NCBI GenBank assembly: GCA_027023115.1
Contig: JALVWZ010000311.1
Span: 1 to 8,313 of the forward strand
DNA from: Thermaceae bacterium
Lineage (GTDB): Bacteria > Deinococcota > Deinococci > Deinococcales > Marinithermaceae
DNA length: 8,313 nucleotides
Reading direction: 5' to 3'
Part shown: positions 1-6,152 of the stretch, in pieces
Layout: each line of letters starts with the position of its first letter
Numbering within the stretch: the stretch's first letter is position 1
The notes under the pieces: generated by a model
Told to the model about the DNA's origin: nothing
Database searches by the model: none
What the model saw: the letters and a program-made list of their open reading frames with translations, nothing else
Made by a program: the position numbers and the translations under genes

Positions 1-398
1 CAACCACCACCGTAGCGATGGACTACGGCACCATCCATCTGGGCGACCAGCTGCTCTACCTCTTTGGCACCCCCGGCCAGGACCGCTTCGACTTCATGTG
101 GGACGTCCTCTCCGAAGGCGCGCTGGGGCTCTTGCTGCTAATCCGCGGCGACAAGCCCGAAGACTTCGTGCCCGCCCGGCGCCTGCTCGACTACCTGACC
201 TCGCGGCAGCCGGTCCCCTACGTGCTGGGCGTTACCCGGCAGGACCAGCCGCCAGTCTGGGGCCCCGAGGAAGTAGCGCCGTTCTTTGGCGTTCCCCTCG
301 AGCGGGTGGTGGGCATCAACGCCAAGAATCCGCAGAGCGCTGCCAAGCCGCTCATCAGGCTGGTCGAGCTCATCGCCGCCGAGGAGGCGGCTAGTTAG
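1..398 (+). CDS. Ras-like small GTPase, MglA/COG2229 type (5' end outside window)
   Basis: The reading frame is open from the window edge; the first visible codons read TTTVAMDYG, and the P-loop (G1) must lie upstream. An ATG at 18 falls inside this conserved stretch, so it is not the start. Visible GTPase motifs are the switch I threonines (TTTVAMDYG, the G2 region), the switch II/G3 segment GTPGQDRF, a G4-like VTRQD, and a G5-like GINAKNP. The G3 segment has Gly where classical Ras proteins have Asp, a variant I recall as common in this bacterial family. G4 is TRQD rather than N/TKxD. Such GTPases are cytoplasmic switches, often paired with roadblock proteins that act as their regulators (MglA-MglB is the known example). 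The next gene is a roadblock protein 65 bases downstream on the same strand, which supports the call. A cell-polarity, motility or signalling role is inferred; the target is unknown. Confidence 0.85.
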   Translation, partial: TTTVAMDYGTIHLGDQLLYLFGTPGQDRFDFMWDVLSEGALGLLLLIRGDKPEDFVPARRLLDYLTSRQPVPYVLGVTRQDQPPVWGPEEVAPFFGVPLERVVGINAKNPQSAAKPLIRLVELIAAEEAAS

Positions 399-447
399 AG
401 ATAGGGTTCAACCGGCAGAAATACCGGCTGCAATCAATAAGTAGATA

Positions 448-455
448 AAGGGGAG
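448..455 (+). promoter_or_regulatory. Shine-Dalgarno site that fixes the roadblock start
   Basis: AAGGGGAG followed by TGAT closely resembles the complement of the 16S rRNA 3' end. It lies 8 bases before ATG 464. The in-frame GTG at 455 overlaps this element, so it is unlikely to be the start. Confidence 0.7.
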
Positions 456-463
456 TGATCAAA

Positions 464-820
464 ATGACCAAGCAAGAACAATTACAGGGAATCTTGAGGG
501 AGCTAAAACAGGCCTTGCCCGAGCTTCGCAGCATAGTGGTGGCCTCCACCGACGGCCTGCCCATCGTCCACGACGCCGCCGACGCCCCGCGGGTAGCCGC
601 CATGGCCGCCACCGCCCTCGGTCTTGGTAAGCGCATCAGCCAGACCACCGACCTGGGCATGCTCGAAGAGACCATCGTCCGCGGCAACCAGGGCTACTTC
701 GTGGTCTACGCCGCCGGCGAGAAGGGCGTCCTCGCCGTTTCCGCCCCCGCCGACGCCAACCTCGGCCTTATCCACCTCGAAGCCCGCAGCTTCGCCGCCC
801 GCTTGGCGCAGGTCCTCTAG
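464..820 (+). CDS. Roadblock/LC7 domain protein (MglB-like GTPase regulator)
   Basis: This 118-residue protein is a single roadblock/LC7 domain. It has an N-terminal helix (about residues 1-18), a strand with the typical SIVVASTDGLPI pattern (about 24-35), a central helix RVAAMAATALGLGKRI, two further strands (EETIVRG, GYFVVYAAG, VLAVSA) and a C-terminal helix. Roadblock proteins dimerise and bind small Ras-like GTPases, acting as GTPase-activating or scaffold partners. The preceding gene encodes such a GTPase, so direct partnership is likely. A GTG at 455 would add three residues, but it lies inside the Shine-Dalgarno sequence (AAGGGGAG, 448-455), so ATG at 464 is chosen. The stop codon overlaps the ribosome binding site of the next gene, so co-translation is likely. 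The protein is shorter than Thermus MglB (about 160 residues, from memory) and may be a paralogue rather than MglB itself. Confidence 0.88.
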   Translation: MTKQEQLQGILRELKQALPELRSIVVASTDGLPIVHDAADAPRVAAMAATALGLGKRISQTTDLGMLEETIVRGNQGYFVVYAAGEKGVLAVSAPADANLGLIHLEARSFAARLAQVL

Positions 821-830
821 GAGGTAGGTC

Positions 831-1400
831 GTGGATTTCCACGAGGTAGCCCAAAAGGCAATAAACGACATGCCGCCCTCGACGCGCTTCCGCCCCGAAG
901 ACGCCGAGATCATCAAGGCCCATGCCGACCTGATCCTGCCTTTGGCCGGCGAGTTCGTTACCGGTTTTTACGACACCCTCTTCGCCCACGAGCCCACCCG
1001 GGCGGTCTTCGAAGAGGGCGAGCGCGCCGAGCGCGAGAAGACCCTGGGCGAGTTCTTGGCCCACGTCGTCAACGGCCCCCACGACGACAAGTTCTTCGCC
1101 TGGCTGGCCTTCGTCGGGCCGGTGCACGTGGTGCGCCAGGTCAGCAACCCGATGATGCTGGCCATGCTCGACTATTTGGTTTTGTTCGTGATGAAGAAGT
1201 TCTCGGGCCACGAGAACGCCGAGAAGATCACCGAAGCCTTCATACGCCTGGCGGCGACGCTGGGAGCCATCATCTCTTACGGTTACGAAGTGGCCTGGCA
1301 AGAAGCCTTGCAGAACGTGGTCGGCATGCCGCCGGCGCTGGTTCAGCGGATGGTTCACGAGGAAGCCCAGCAGATGTTCCCGCTGCGCAGCCACGGCTAG
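831..1400 (+). CDS. Single-domain protoglobin (globin-coupled-sensor type globin)
   Basis: This 189-residue protein has the length and pattern of a stand-alone protoglobin or sensor globin. The B-helix region EFVTGFYDTLFAHEPTRAVF (41-60) matches the family's FY..L..H....F pattern. The segment WLAFVGPVHVV (91-101) matches the proximal-histidine region, making His99 the likely heme ligand. The remaining helices run to about residue 160, with a short tail after. Such proteins bind O2, CO or NO through heme; sensor globins normally carry an output domain, and none is present here. The start is GTG at 831, with GGAGGT at 820-825 overlapping the previous stop, so it is translated with the roadblock gene. 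A hairpin and a strong terminator follow. The position suggests a gas-sensing input to the GTPase/roadblock pair, but that link is inferred. An O2-handling or NO-handling role is the alternative. Confidence 0.85.
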   Translation: MDFHEVAQKAINDMPPSTRFRPEDAEIIKAHADLILPLAGEFVTGFYDTLFAHEPTRAVFEEGERAEREKTLGEFLAHVVNGPHDDKFFAWLAFVGPVHVVRQVSNPMMLAMLDYLVLFVMKKFSGHENAEKITEAFIRLAATLGAIISYGYEVAWQEALQNVVGMPPALVQRMVHEEAQQMFPLRSHG

Positions 1401-1440
1401 CCTTGGCGCTCAACGCTTCTGGTTGATGCCGGCGCTAAGG
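1401..1440 (+). other. Compound hairpin directly after the protoglobin stop
   Basis: CCTTGGCGC (1401-1409) can pair with GCGCTAAGG (1432-1440) over nine positions with one G-T pair. Nested inside, TCAAC (1410-1414) pairs with GTTGA (1422-1426), leaving a 5-base bulge at 1427-1431. It lies between the stop codon and the terminator, so it would form the 3' UTR of the operon. It may protect the 3' end; no function is shown. Confidence 0.45.
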
Positions 1441-1464
1441 CGCCTCCCGTAAGCAACTTCTCCG

Positions 1465-1493
1465 AACCCGGGGGTAATCCTCCCCGGGTTTTT
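1465..1493 (+). terminator. Intrinsic terminator of the GTPase-roadblock-protoglobin operon
   Basis: AACCCGGGG (1465-1473) pairs perfectly with CCCCGGGTT (1482-1490) across an 8-base loop. A run of five T (1489-1493) follows. It lies 64 bases after the protoglobin stop and closes the + strand operon. Confidence 0.9.
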
Positions 1494-1505
1494 GCGCATG
1501 GCGGA

Positions 1506-1534
1506 GGTTGGGGTGCGAAAAGCGTGCTTCAACC
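1506..1534. other. Possible GU-rich hairpin in the gene-free region
   Basis: GGTTGGGGTGC (1506-1516) can pair with GTGCTTCAACC (1524-1534) over 11 positions, four of them G-T, around the loop GAAAAGC. The G-T pairs would be stable only in + strand RNA. It sits downstream of a strong terminator, so it may not be transcribed from the left. Confidence 0.25.
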
Positions 1535-1628
1535 GGGGGCAGGGGGCCGGCTAGATGTAACTTCCCAACACGCCGTTCGCAAAGTCCGGGATGATGCGGT
1601 ACGTATTACATAAAGCAAAACTAAAGGC

Positions 1629-1787
1629 CGTCATTCCAGCGGGGCGAGCCTTTGGCTCGCGCGAGCCAGTCCAGAGCGGCGCAGTCTCCGTCGTTCGTGG
1701 AGGTCGTGAAAAACAAAGGTGGGGACACAAAAACCCCTACCGTGACTTCTGAAACGGTCCTGGACCCCAGCTTTCGCTGGGGTGACG
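1629..1787. repeat. Degenerate MITE/REP-like dispersed repeat
   Basis: The ends CGTCATTCCAGCGG (1629-1642) and TCGCTGGGGTGACG (1774-1787) are inverted repeats matching at 11 of 14 positions. Near the left end, GCGAGCC (1644-1650) forms a hairpin with GGCTCGC (1654-1660) and is repeated directly at 1661-1667. Near the right end, CCCCAGC (1765-1771) forms a hairpin with GCTGGGG (1776-1782) around TTTC. Read on the minus strand, the right end encodes SSPQRKLGSRTV, a spurious peptide I recognise as typical of dispersed repeats in many bacterial genomes. No transposase is present, so this is at most a non-autonomous element or a remnant. Confidence 0.55.
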
Positions 1788-1918
1788 AGGGGATGCCCTC
1801 GTGGCGTCGAGGGTGAATAACGTGTTCGAACCTTACAGCTAGAACGGCGTCCCGGGTCATGCGAACCGGCCCAGGTAGAGCGCCGCGTTTTTGGTGATGC
1901 CGGGCGCTCGCAGGCGGT

Positions 1919-2635
1919 TTATTTCATGCCGCGCTTGAGCAGGCTGATGAGCTCGGAAAGTTGTTTTGAAAGCTCGCGGTTTTGCTCCACCAGGGTTTCG
2001 ATCTTGGCCTCGAGGTGGGCCTCGCTCGCCTGCCGCTCGGCCTGCGGGCGCCGGGAAACGTCCAGCGGGATCGACTTGAAGAGCAGCGAGGTGCTGCCGC
2101 AAATGGGGCATATCAAGCTCGCCGGCGCAACCGACGCGCTATAGAAGATGCGCGTCGAGTCGCTCGGGCAGAGGAGGTATTTTTGGCCGCCGGCCTCGCC
2201 CAGGTAGATCCGCTCGGCCAGATCGTGGGCCTCCTCGGAGGAAAAGCCGACGAAGTAGTCGCCGCCTATTTCGACGTACCCTTCGGGCAGCACCTCGCGG
2301 GTCGGCACCAGCTCCGACTTGAGGCCGCTGGGCGGGGAGATCCAGGCCAGGCCGTTCCACTTCAGGTGGCGCAGGTGACGCCGCCCGTCAAGGTCTTCGA
2401 CCTCGATGATCAGCGTGACTTCCGGGTCCTTGGGGTAATAGAAGAAGCGCACCGCGCGTACGCCCTCCAACCCTTCCTGGGGCGGCAGGGTGTAAGACAG
2501 CGGGCCTTCGCCGCGCTCCGGGTAGCCGACCATTCTTTCGAGATCCTGGCGGGTAAGGCCCGGGCTGCGCTCGTCGCCCTCGAGCAGAAGGCGAACCTTA
2601 CGAAACGCGCGCTCGAGCCCCGAGGCGTTTTGCAT
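1919..2635 (-). CDS. Unrecognised protein with CPIC cysteine motif and C-terminal coiled coil
   Basis: I do not recognise this 238-residue protein. Residues 1-45 are charged and helical. Residues 60-130 look like a mixed alpha/beta domain with strands such as VTLIIEVEDL and YVEIGGDYFVGF. Cys156 (LLCPSD) and the pair Cys176/Cys179 (ICPICGS) resemble half or three-quarters of a zinc ribbon; a fourth ligand is not obvious. Residues 197-235 form a likely coiled coil (AKIETLVEQNRELSKQLSEL), suggesting oligomerisation. There is no signal peptide or membrane helix, so it is probably cytoplasmic. ATG at 2635 is preceded not by a ribosome binding site but by TAGAAT six bases upstream, which fits a leaderless message and supports this start. 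It lies just beyond the chaperone terminator and is probably its own transcription unit. It may be a lineage-specific protein of Thermales. Confidence 0.8.
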   Translation of the reverse strand: MQNASGLERAFRKVRLLLEGDERSPGLTRQDLERMVGYPERGEGPLSYTLPPQEGLEGVRAVRFFYYPKDPEVTLIIEVEDLDGRRHLRHLKWNGLAWISPPSGLKSELVPTREVLPEGYVEIGGDYFVGFSSEEAHDLAERIYLGEAGGQKYLLCPSDSTRIFYSASVAPASLICPICGSTSLLFKSIPLDVSRRPQAERQASEAHLEAKIETLVEQNRELSKQLSELISLLKRGMK

Positions 2636-2641
2636 GGTCCC

Positions 2642-2647
2642 ATTCTA
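2642..2647 (-). promoter_or_regulatory. TAGAAT -10 box for a leaderless mRNA
   Basis: On the minus strand TAGAAT is followed by six bases (GGGACC) and then the ATG at 2635. This places the expected transcription start at or next to the A of ATG. No Shine-Dalgarno is present. The -35 position falls in the upstream terminator hairpin and shows no match. The arrangement is known for Deinococcota, where TANNNT boxes 6-7 bases before ATG are common. Confidence 0.6.
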
Positions 2648-2649
2648 TA

Positions 2650-2679
2650 ACAAGTTGGCCGGCCCGTAGGCCGGCCAAC
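2650..2679 (-). terminator. Hairpin terminator of the chaperone gene
   Basis: GTTGGCCGGCC (2654-2664) pairs perfectly over 11 bases with GGCCGGCCAAC (2669-2679) around a 4-base loop. In the minus-strand transcript a modest T-rich tail (TTGTTAT) follows, running into the next gene's -10 box. The stem is strong and the T-run weak. It begins 15 bases after the chaperone stop. Confidence 0.65.
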
Positions 2680-2694
2680 CGCCTATCGTGATGG

Positions 2695-4572
2695 CTAGTT
2701 GCCGCTTGCTGGCGCCGCCGGCTTCTCCTCGCCGGATGAGGTCTTGCCCGCGGGAGCCTCTTGCTCGGTTGCCGGCTTCTTCTCCGTAGTGGACTGCTCC
2801 TCTTTCTTGGGAGCCAGGCTCTGAATGACCTCGACGATCTTGTTCTCTATCGGGGTCTCCTTCTTGAGCTTCTCGATCCACTCCGCCGCCAGCTTGGCCC
2901 GCTTGGCCGCCAGCGCCAGCTTTTCGACTTCTGGCTTGACCTCTTCGAAGGTCTTGGTGATGGCCTGTTTGCGGTCTTTGATGAGGACTACCTGGTAGAC
3001 CTTCTTGCCGTCCTGGCCGGGAACCTCGATGACTTCCGATACCTGCCACTCGCCAGCGCTGGCGAACGGAGCCTTGGAGGCGAAGACCAGCTGGTCTACG
3101 AGCGGCGGCAACTTGCCGGGGTTGACCGTGCCCAGGTCGTCGACCTTGCCGCCCAGACCCTTGGCCAGCTCGGTCAGCGGATCGCCGGCGATCAGTTTTT
3201 CGCGGAACTTCTCGGCGGTTTCCTTGTCGTTGAAGCTGACCGTCTCGACGGTCGCCGAAGCGGGAATGGTAAAGCGCTCGATGTTCTCCTGGTAGTACTT
3301 CTTGACCTCTTCGGGGGTTATGGTAGCGTCCTTGGTCTTCCAGAGCTGGACGTCCTGGGCTATCTGCGCCGGGGTGCCGATGAATGGTTTACCCGAGGCC
3401 TTGGCCTGCTGAACGAGGAGGTCTTGGGTGATTAGCTGGTCGGTGACGGTCGGGTAGAAGAACTGCACCGCCAGGTCGCCGAGCCCCTGCTGGATCAGGC
3501 TGCCCACCTGCTGGTCGGCAAAGACCACCTGCGAGACGTCGGCCAGTTTGATCTCCTGGTCGCCCACCTTGGCGACCACCGGGTTCTTGTACTCGTAGGG
3601 CAGGTCCCCTTCGCCAAACTTGACGACGGCGCGCTTGCGCACCTCGCGGATGTAGTTGTCTACCACGCCGGCCTGCTTGACCTGCAGGGCGTCTTCCTTG
3701 ACCTGGTCGGCCACCTCCTCGTAGGGGCGGTCGCCGCCGGGCAGGTACTCTTCGACCTTGACGATGTAGTAGCGGCCGCCGGCCTCGATAATCTGAGTCA
3801 GGCCGCCGTTCGTGAGCGAGAAGACCGCTTCGGCCACCGGCGTGGGGAAGACCAGCCGGGTGACCGGTCCGGGCTCGCTGGAACCGGGTTCGGCGCCCAC
3901 CGCGCCGCCCTGTTCGGCGCCCACCTTGGAGTACTGGCGCGCCAGCGCGGCAAAGTCGGCCCCGCCGAGGAGCTTCTTGTAGACCTCTTCGGCCTTGGCC
4001 TTGTCGTCGAGGACGATCTGACGGGCCTTGACCCGGTCCTCGGCGGCGTACTTGGCTTTGTGCAGCTCGTAGTAGAAGCGGGCTTCTTCGTCGGTCAGCT
4101 TGACCTTCTTGCGGATCTCGTCGATGCGCTTCTGGATCCGGATCTGGGTGCGGATCTCGTCGCGCAACTGGCTATCGGTATAGCCAATGCTCTGCAGGAA
4201 GCGGTCGTACGCCTGACGGTCGGTGGCGCCGAGGCGCTGCCGCAGCTGGTCCACCTGCTGTTTGACCTCGCTGCTGGACACGCGGATGCGGGAGGCGTCC
4301 TGGTCGAGGGCCTCGAGGGTAATCACCTGCTCCAGAAAGTAGGTGTCGATGAGCGGCCGCAGCGCACCGGTGGGGTTGAGGGTAAACAGCGGGTTGGTCT
4401 GCGCCTTGCGCATCAGCTCCAGCTCGTAGATCGGCTTGCCGTTCACGTAGAGGATCACGCGGCCGTTCTGCTGCGGATTGCCCTTGGGAGTGAACAAAAA
4501 AATCGTGCCGAGGGCGAAGGCCGCGGCCAGAATGCCGAATATGATGTTGATCGCCTTTTTGCTTATTTTCAC
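2695..4572 (-). CDS. Membrane-anchored SurA/PpiD-like peptidyl-prolyl isomerase/chaperone with duplicated architecture
   Basis: This 625-residue protein starts with a short basic stretch and one membrane helix (about 8-28), so the rest should be outside the cytoplasmic membrane. Residues 38-160 form a SurA-N-type chaperone domain (ILYVNGKPI, then long helices). Residues 181-278 are PpiC/rotamase-like: KARQIVLDD, GADFAALARQYSK, GGAVG, VFSLTNGGLTQII. A second chaperone-like unit begins at 332 (VAKVGDQEIKLADV), followed by a second, degenerate rotamase-like segment (438-535: AEKFREKL, ELAKGLGG, QLVFASKAPFA). The tail (587-625) is low-complexity, rich in Lys, Glu, Pro and Ala. Parvulins usually read RHIL at the first active-site strand; here it is RQIV, and the second copy has no His there, so isomerase activity is doubtful and a holdase role may dominate. 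Start: GTG at 4572 with AAGGAGG (4580-4586) seven bases upstream. The family role is folding of exported and outer-membrane proteins. Confidence 0.87.
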   Translation of the reverse strand: MKISKKAINIIFGILAAAFALGTIFLFTPKGNPQQNGRVILYVNGKPIYELELMRKAQTNPLFTLNPTGALRPLIDTYFLEQVITLEALDQDASRIRVSSSEVKQQVDQLRQRLGATDRQAYDRFLQSIGYTDSQLRDEIRTQIRIQKRIDEIRKKVKLTDEEARFYYELHKAKYAAEDRVKARQIVLDDKAKAEEVYKKLLGGADFAALARQYSKVGAEQGGAVGAEPGSSEPGPVTRLVFPTPVAEAVFSLTNGGLTQIIEAGGRYYIVKVEEYLPGGDRPYEEVADQVKEDALQVKQAGVVDNYIREVRKRAVVKFGEGDLPYEYKNPVVAKVGDQEIKLADVSQVVFADQQVGSLIQQGLGDLAVQFFYPTVTDQLITQDLLVQQAKASGKPFIGTPAQIAQDVQLWKTKDATITPEEVKKYYQENIERFTIPASATVETVSFNDKETAEKFREKLIAGDPLTELAKGLGGKVDDLGTVNPGKLPPLVDQLVFASKAPFASAGEWQVSEVIEVPGQDGKKVYQVVLIKDRKQAITKTFEEVKPEVEKLALAAKRAKLAAEWIEKLKKETPIENKIVEVIQSLAPKKEEQSTTEKKPATEQEAPAGKTSSGEEKPAAPASGN

Positions 4573-4602
4573 TTGACGTCCTCCTTCGGGCGGTGCTAGA
4601 TT
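4573..4602 (+). promoter_or_regulatory. Promoter of the tRNA-Arg gene
   Basis: TTGACG (4573-4578) is a good -35 box. After an 18-base spacer comes TAGATT (4597-4602), preceded by TG at 4594-4595, giving an extended -10 (TGCTAGATT). The expected start is near 4609-4610, a short leader before the tRNA at 4617. The -35 abuts the start codon of the divergent chaperone gene, and the spacer covers that gene's ribosome binding site. Confidence 0.6.
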
Positions 4603-4616
4603 GACGGTTGCTGAGT

Positions 4617-4693
4617 GCGCCCGTAGCTCAGTTGGATAGAGCGTCGGCCTCCGGAGCCGAAGGCCACAGGTTCGAATCCTGTCGGGCGCACCA
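4617..4693 (+). tRNA. tRNA-Arg (anticodon CCG)
   Basis: The full cloverleaf is visible: acceptor GCGCCCG (4617-4623) with CGGGCGC (4683-4689); D arm GCTC/GAGC (4626-4629, 4639-4642); anticodon stem TCGGC/GCCGA with loop CTCCGGA (4649-4655) and anticodon CCG at 4651-4653; T arm ACAGG-TTCGAAT-CCTGT (4666-4682). The discriminator base is A (4690) and CCA is encoded at 4691-4693. It reads the CGG arginine codon. The D loop contains the A expected at position 20 for arginine tRNAs. No strong terminator follows; a 6-bp hairpin CGGGCG/CGCCCG (4707-4722) has no T-run. Confidence 0.96.
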
Positions 4694-4838
4694 GTTTTCT
4701 TTCACCCGGGCGGCCACGCCCGTTGCCAGCCCAAAACACAACCCGAATTGTAGCACGCAGCGAGCCGGCGCAGGCACAGAAAGTCGTGAGACCGGCGTCG
4801 AGCGGCCGCGCGCCCCGGACGGCTGGGAATCTGGCGCG

Positions 4839-4859
4839 TAGAATGGGCTCAGGGGAGGT
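4839..4859 (+). promoter_or_regulatory. Candidate -10 box and ribosome binding site of the stress-protein operon
   Basis: TAGAAT (4839-4844) would start transcription near 4851. This leaves a leader of about 15 bases that begins with the strong Shine-Dalgarno AGGGGAGGT (4851-4859), seven bases from ATG 4866. The -35 position (CGGACG, 4816-4821) matches only 3 of 6 consensus bases. The box has the same sequence as the leaderless box at 2642-2647. Confidence 0.45.
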
Positions 4860-4865
4860 TTTCTT

Positions 4866-5690
4866 ATGATCAAACGCATACTCTTAGCCACTGACGGCTC
4901 CAAACCGGCGCTGGCGGCCGAAAAACTGGCTTCCTGGCTGGCGTACGAGGCCGAGGCCAGCCTGGAGGTGCTCTACGTCCGCGACATACGGCTGATCCGC
5001 ATGCCCGAGCTGATGGACTGGGGGGCGATCAGCATACCCATGCCGGTCTACCACGAGGAGATCGAAAAGGTGCTTACCGCCCGCGCCGAGGCCGTTCTGG
5101 AGCGGGTTCGCCGCGAGACCGAGAGCGCCGGCGTGAAGGTTGAACCGGTCATCCGCACCGGCGTTCCCTACCAGGTGATAGACGAAGAGGCGCGCACCGC
5201 CGACCTGGTGGTAATCGGCCGCGCCGGCGAGGCCAGCGGGCACGAGGCCACCGGCCTGGGCTCGACCACCGAGCGGGTGGTGCGCACCTCGCCGACGCCG
5301 GTGGTGGTGGCGGCGCTGGAGCCCAACCGGCCGCAGCGGATCCTGCTGGCCTACGACGGCTCCGATCCGGCTACCCGCGCAATGCACATCGCTGCCGAGC
5401 TGGCCGCCGACTTCAACCTGCCGACCACCGTCCTGACCGTTCACGACGACGCCCTCAAGGCCGAAGAGCTGGCCGCCGAAGCCGCTTCTTACCTCGAGGA
5501 CCACGGCGTTACCGTGGAGGTCGAAACCGCCGGCGGCGAGCCGGACGAGCGCATTCTCGAGGCCCAGAGCCCCAACGACCTGCTGGCGATGGGTGCTTTC
5601 GGCAAGGGACTGATCCGCAACCTGCTGCTGGGCTCGACCGCCGAAGTGGTGCTCAGGCGGGCGGTGGGGCCGGTGCTAGTGGTGCGCTAG
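4866..5690 (+). CDS. Tandem universal stress protein (two UspA domains)
   Basis: The 274 residues comprise two UspA domains (about 1-151 and 156-274). Both begin with the typical strand and aspartate (RILLATDGS with Asp10; RILLAYDGS with Asp164). The second domain has the full ATP-binding motif G-2x-G-9x-G-S (Gly243, Gly246, Gly256, Ser257). The first has Gly118, Gly121 and Gly132-Ser133 but ten residues in the long gap, so its nucleotide binding is less certain. Universal stress proteins are cytoplasmic and accumulate under starvation, oxidative or respiratory stress; the biochemical output of this one is unknown. A strong ribosome binding site lies just upstream. The stop codon directly abuts the next ATG (TAGATG), so the membrane-protein gene is translationally coupled. 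Heading an operon of heme-related genes suggests a role in anaerobic or nitrosative stress, which is inference. Confidence 0.93.
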   Translation: MIKRILLATDGSKPALAAEKLASWLAYEAEASLEVLYVRDIRLIRMPELMDWGAISIPMPVYHEEIEKVLTARAEAVLERVRRETESAGVKVEPVIRTGVPYQVIDEEARTADLVVIGRAGEASGHEATGLGSTTERVVRTSPTPVVVAALEPNRPQRILLAYDGSDPATRAMHIAAELAADFNLPTTVLTVHDDALKAEELAAEAASYLEDHGVTVEVETAGGEPDERILEAQSPNDLLAMGAFGKGLIRNLLLGSTAEVVLRRAVGPVLVVR

Positions 5691-6152
5691 ATGTTCTACT
5701 ACGAGTTCCTCTTTATCCGCGCCTCGCTCTTCTACCTGCTCTACGCCGCGGTTTTGGGCTTTCTCTTCTATCTGGAACCGGCCTGGACGGGCTACCTGCG
5801 CAGCTCCCACGTCCACGCCGGGCTGGTGGGCTTCATGGCCAACATGGTCTTCGGCGTGGCCTACTGGATGATGCCGCGGCCGGGCCAGCTAAAACAGCCC
5901 GGGCTCGAGCTGGCCACCCTGCTGACGCTCAACGGCGGCCTGCTCCTGCGCCTGCTCTGCGAGCCCTTCTACCTGGCCCACCCTGCGCCGGCGCTGCACG
6001 ATGCCTTGGTGCTGAGCGCGCTCTTGCAGCTTGGTGGGGTGGCGATCTTCGTTTACGCGATGCAGCAGCGAGTGGTTACTAATCAAATGCTGTGGAAATT
6101 GCGTAAACTCAGGGAAGCGAGGGAGAAACATGGCGACACAAAAGAAAGTTGA
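5691..6152 (+). CDS. Four-helix membrane protein resembling heme-copper oxidase/NO reductase subunit I
   Basis: This 153-residue protein has four likely membrane helices (about 8-27, 41-61, 73-91, 104-124) and a basic cytoplasmic-looking tail (127-153). The segment from His40 (HVHAGLVGFMANMVFG, then YWMMPR at 58-63) resembles the histidine-bearing helix and PR turn of heme-copper oxidase and NO reductase subunit I. It is far shorter than a catalytic subunit (12 or more helices), so it is not a full oxidase. It could bind heme through His40 or His42 or assist assembly. Small accessory membrane proteins such as NorH occur in Thermus nor operons, but I cannot claim identity. The ATG directly follows the previous stop with no clear ribosome binding site, and its last 23 bases overlap the next gene in another frame. 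Both point to one operon. Confidence 0.75.
   Translation: MFYYEFLFIRASLFYLLYAAVLGFLFYLEPAWTGYLRSSHVHAGLVGFMANMVFGVAYWMMPRPGQLKQPGLELATLLTLNGGLLLRLLCEPFYLAHPAPALHDALVLSALLQLGGVAIFVYAMQQRVVTNQMLWKLRKLREAREKHGDTKES

Larger units (their letters stand above)
1494..1918. other. Gene-free region between two convergent genes
   Basis: I see no convincing gene here. The longest minus-strand frame (1621-1860) is the translation of a repeat and has no ribosome binding site or recognisable family. The region contains a GU-rich hairpin (1506-1534), a degenerate repeat with imperfect inverted ends (1629-1787), a 6-bp hairpin CGAGGG/CCCTCG (1786-1801), and an inverted repeat GAGCGCC/GGCGCTC (1878-1884 and 1903-1909) just past the end of the minus-strand gene. 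None of these has a T-run suited to terminating the minus-strand gene, so its transcript end is not evident. Confidence 0.6.

Noticed and set aside
411..430. Direct repeat ACCGGC (411-416 and 423-428) considered as an operator upstream of the roadblock gene.
   Set aside because: The units are short and CCGG is common in GC-rich DNA; no accompanying promoter was found.
1506..1556. G-rich runs considered as a G-quadruplex.
   Set aside because: Only two runs of five G are close together; the others are too far apart for a convincing four-run motif.
1621..1860. 79-codon minus-strand frame with SSPQRKLGSRTV.
   Set aside because: It is a translation of the dispersed repeat, with no ribosome binding site and no recognisable domain.
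1878..1909. Inverted repeat GAGCGCC/GGCGCTC considered as terminator of the cysteine-containing gene.
   Set aside because: It has an 18-base loop and no T-run on the minus strand.
1857..1918. Minus-strand frame ending ITKNAALYLGRFA downstream of the cysteine-containing protein, considered as a gene remnant.
   Set aside because: It is too short, mostly overlaps the real gene in another frame, and resembles no family I know.
1982..2650. Long plus-strand frame (222 codons) opposite the cysteine-containing protein.
   Set aside because: It is an antisense shadow of a GC-rich gene; composition is arginine/alanine-rich, with no domain.
4608..4903. Open frames on both strands across the tRNA (peptides such as [17 protein letters not shown] and [17 protein letters not shown]).
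   Set aside because: These are well-known spurious translations of tRNA genes; the cloverleaf at 4617-4693 explains the sequence.
6031..6129. Upstream extension of the globin-MoaD reading frame to an ATG at 6031.
   Set aside because: It lies inside the membrane-protein gene, has no ribosome binding site and is not globin-like; ATG 6130 has a good one.
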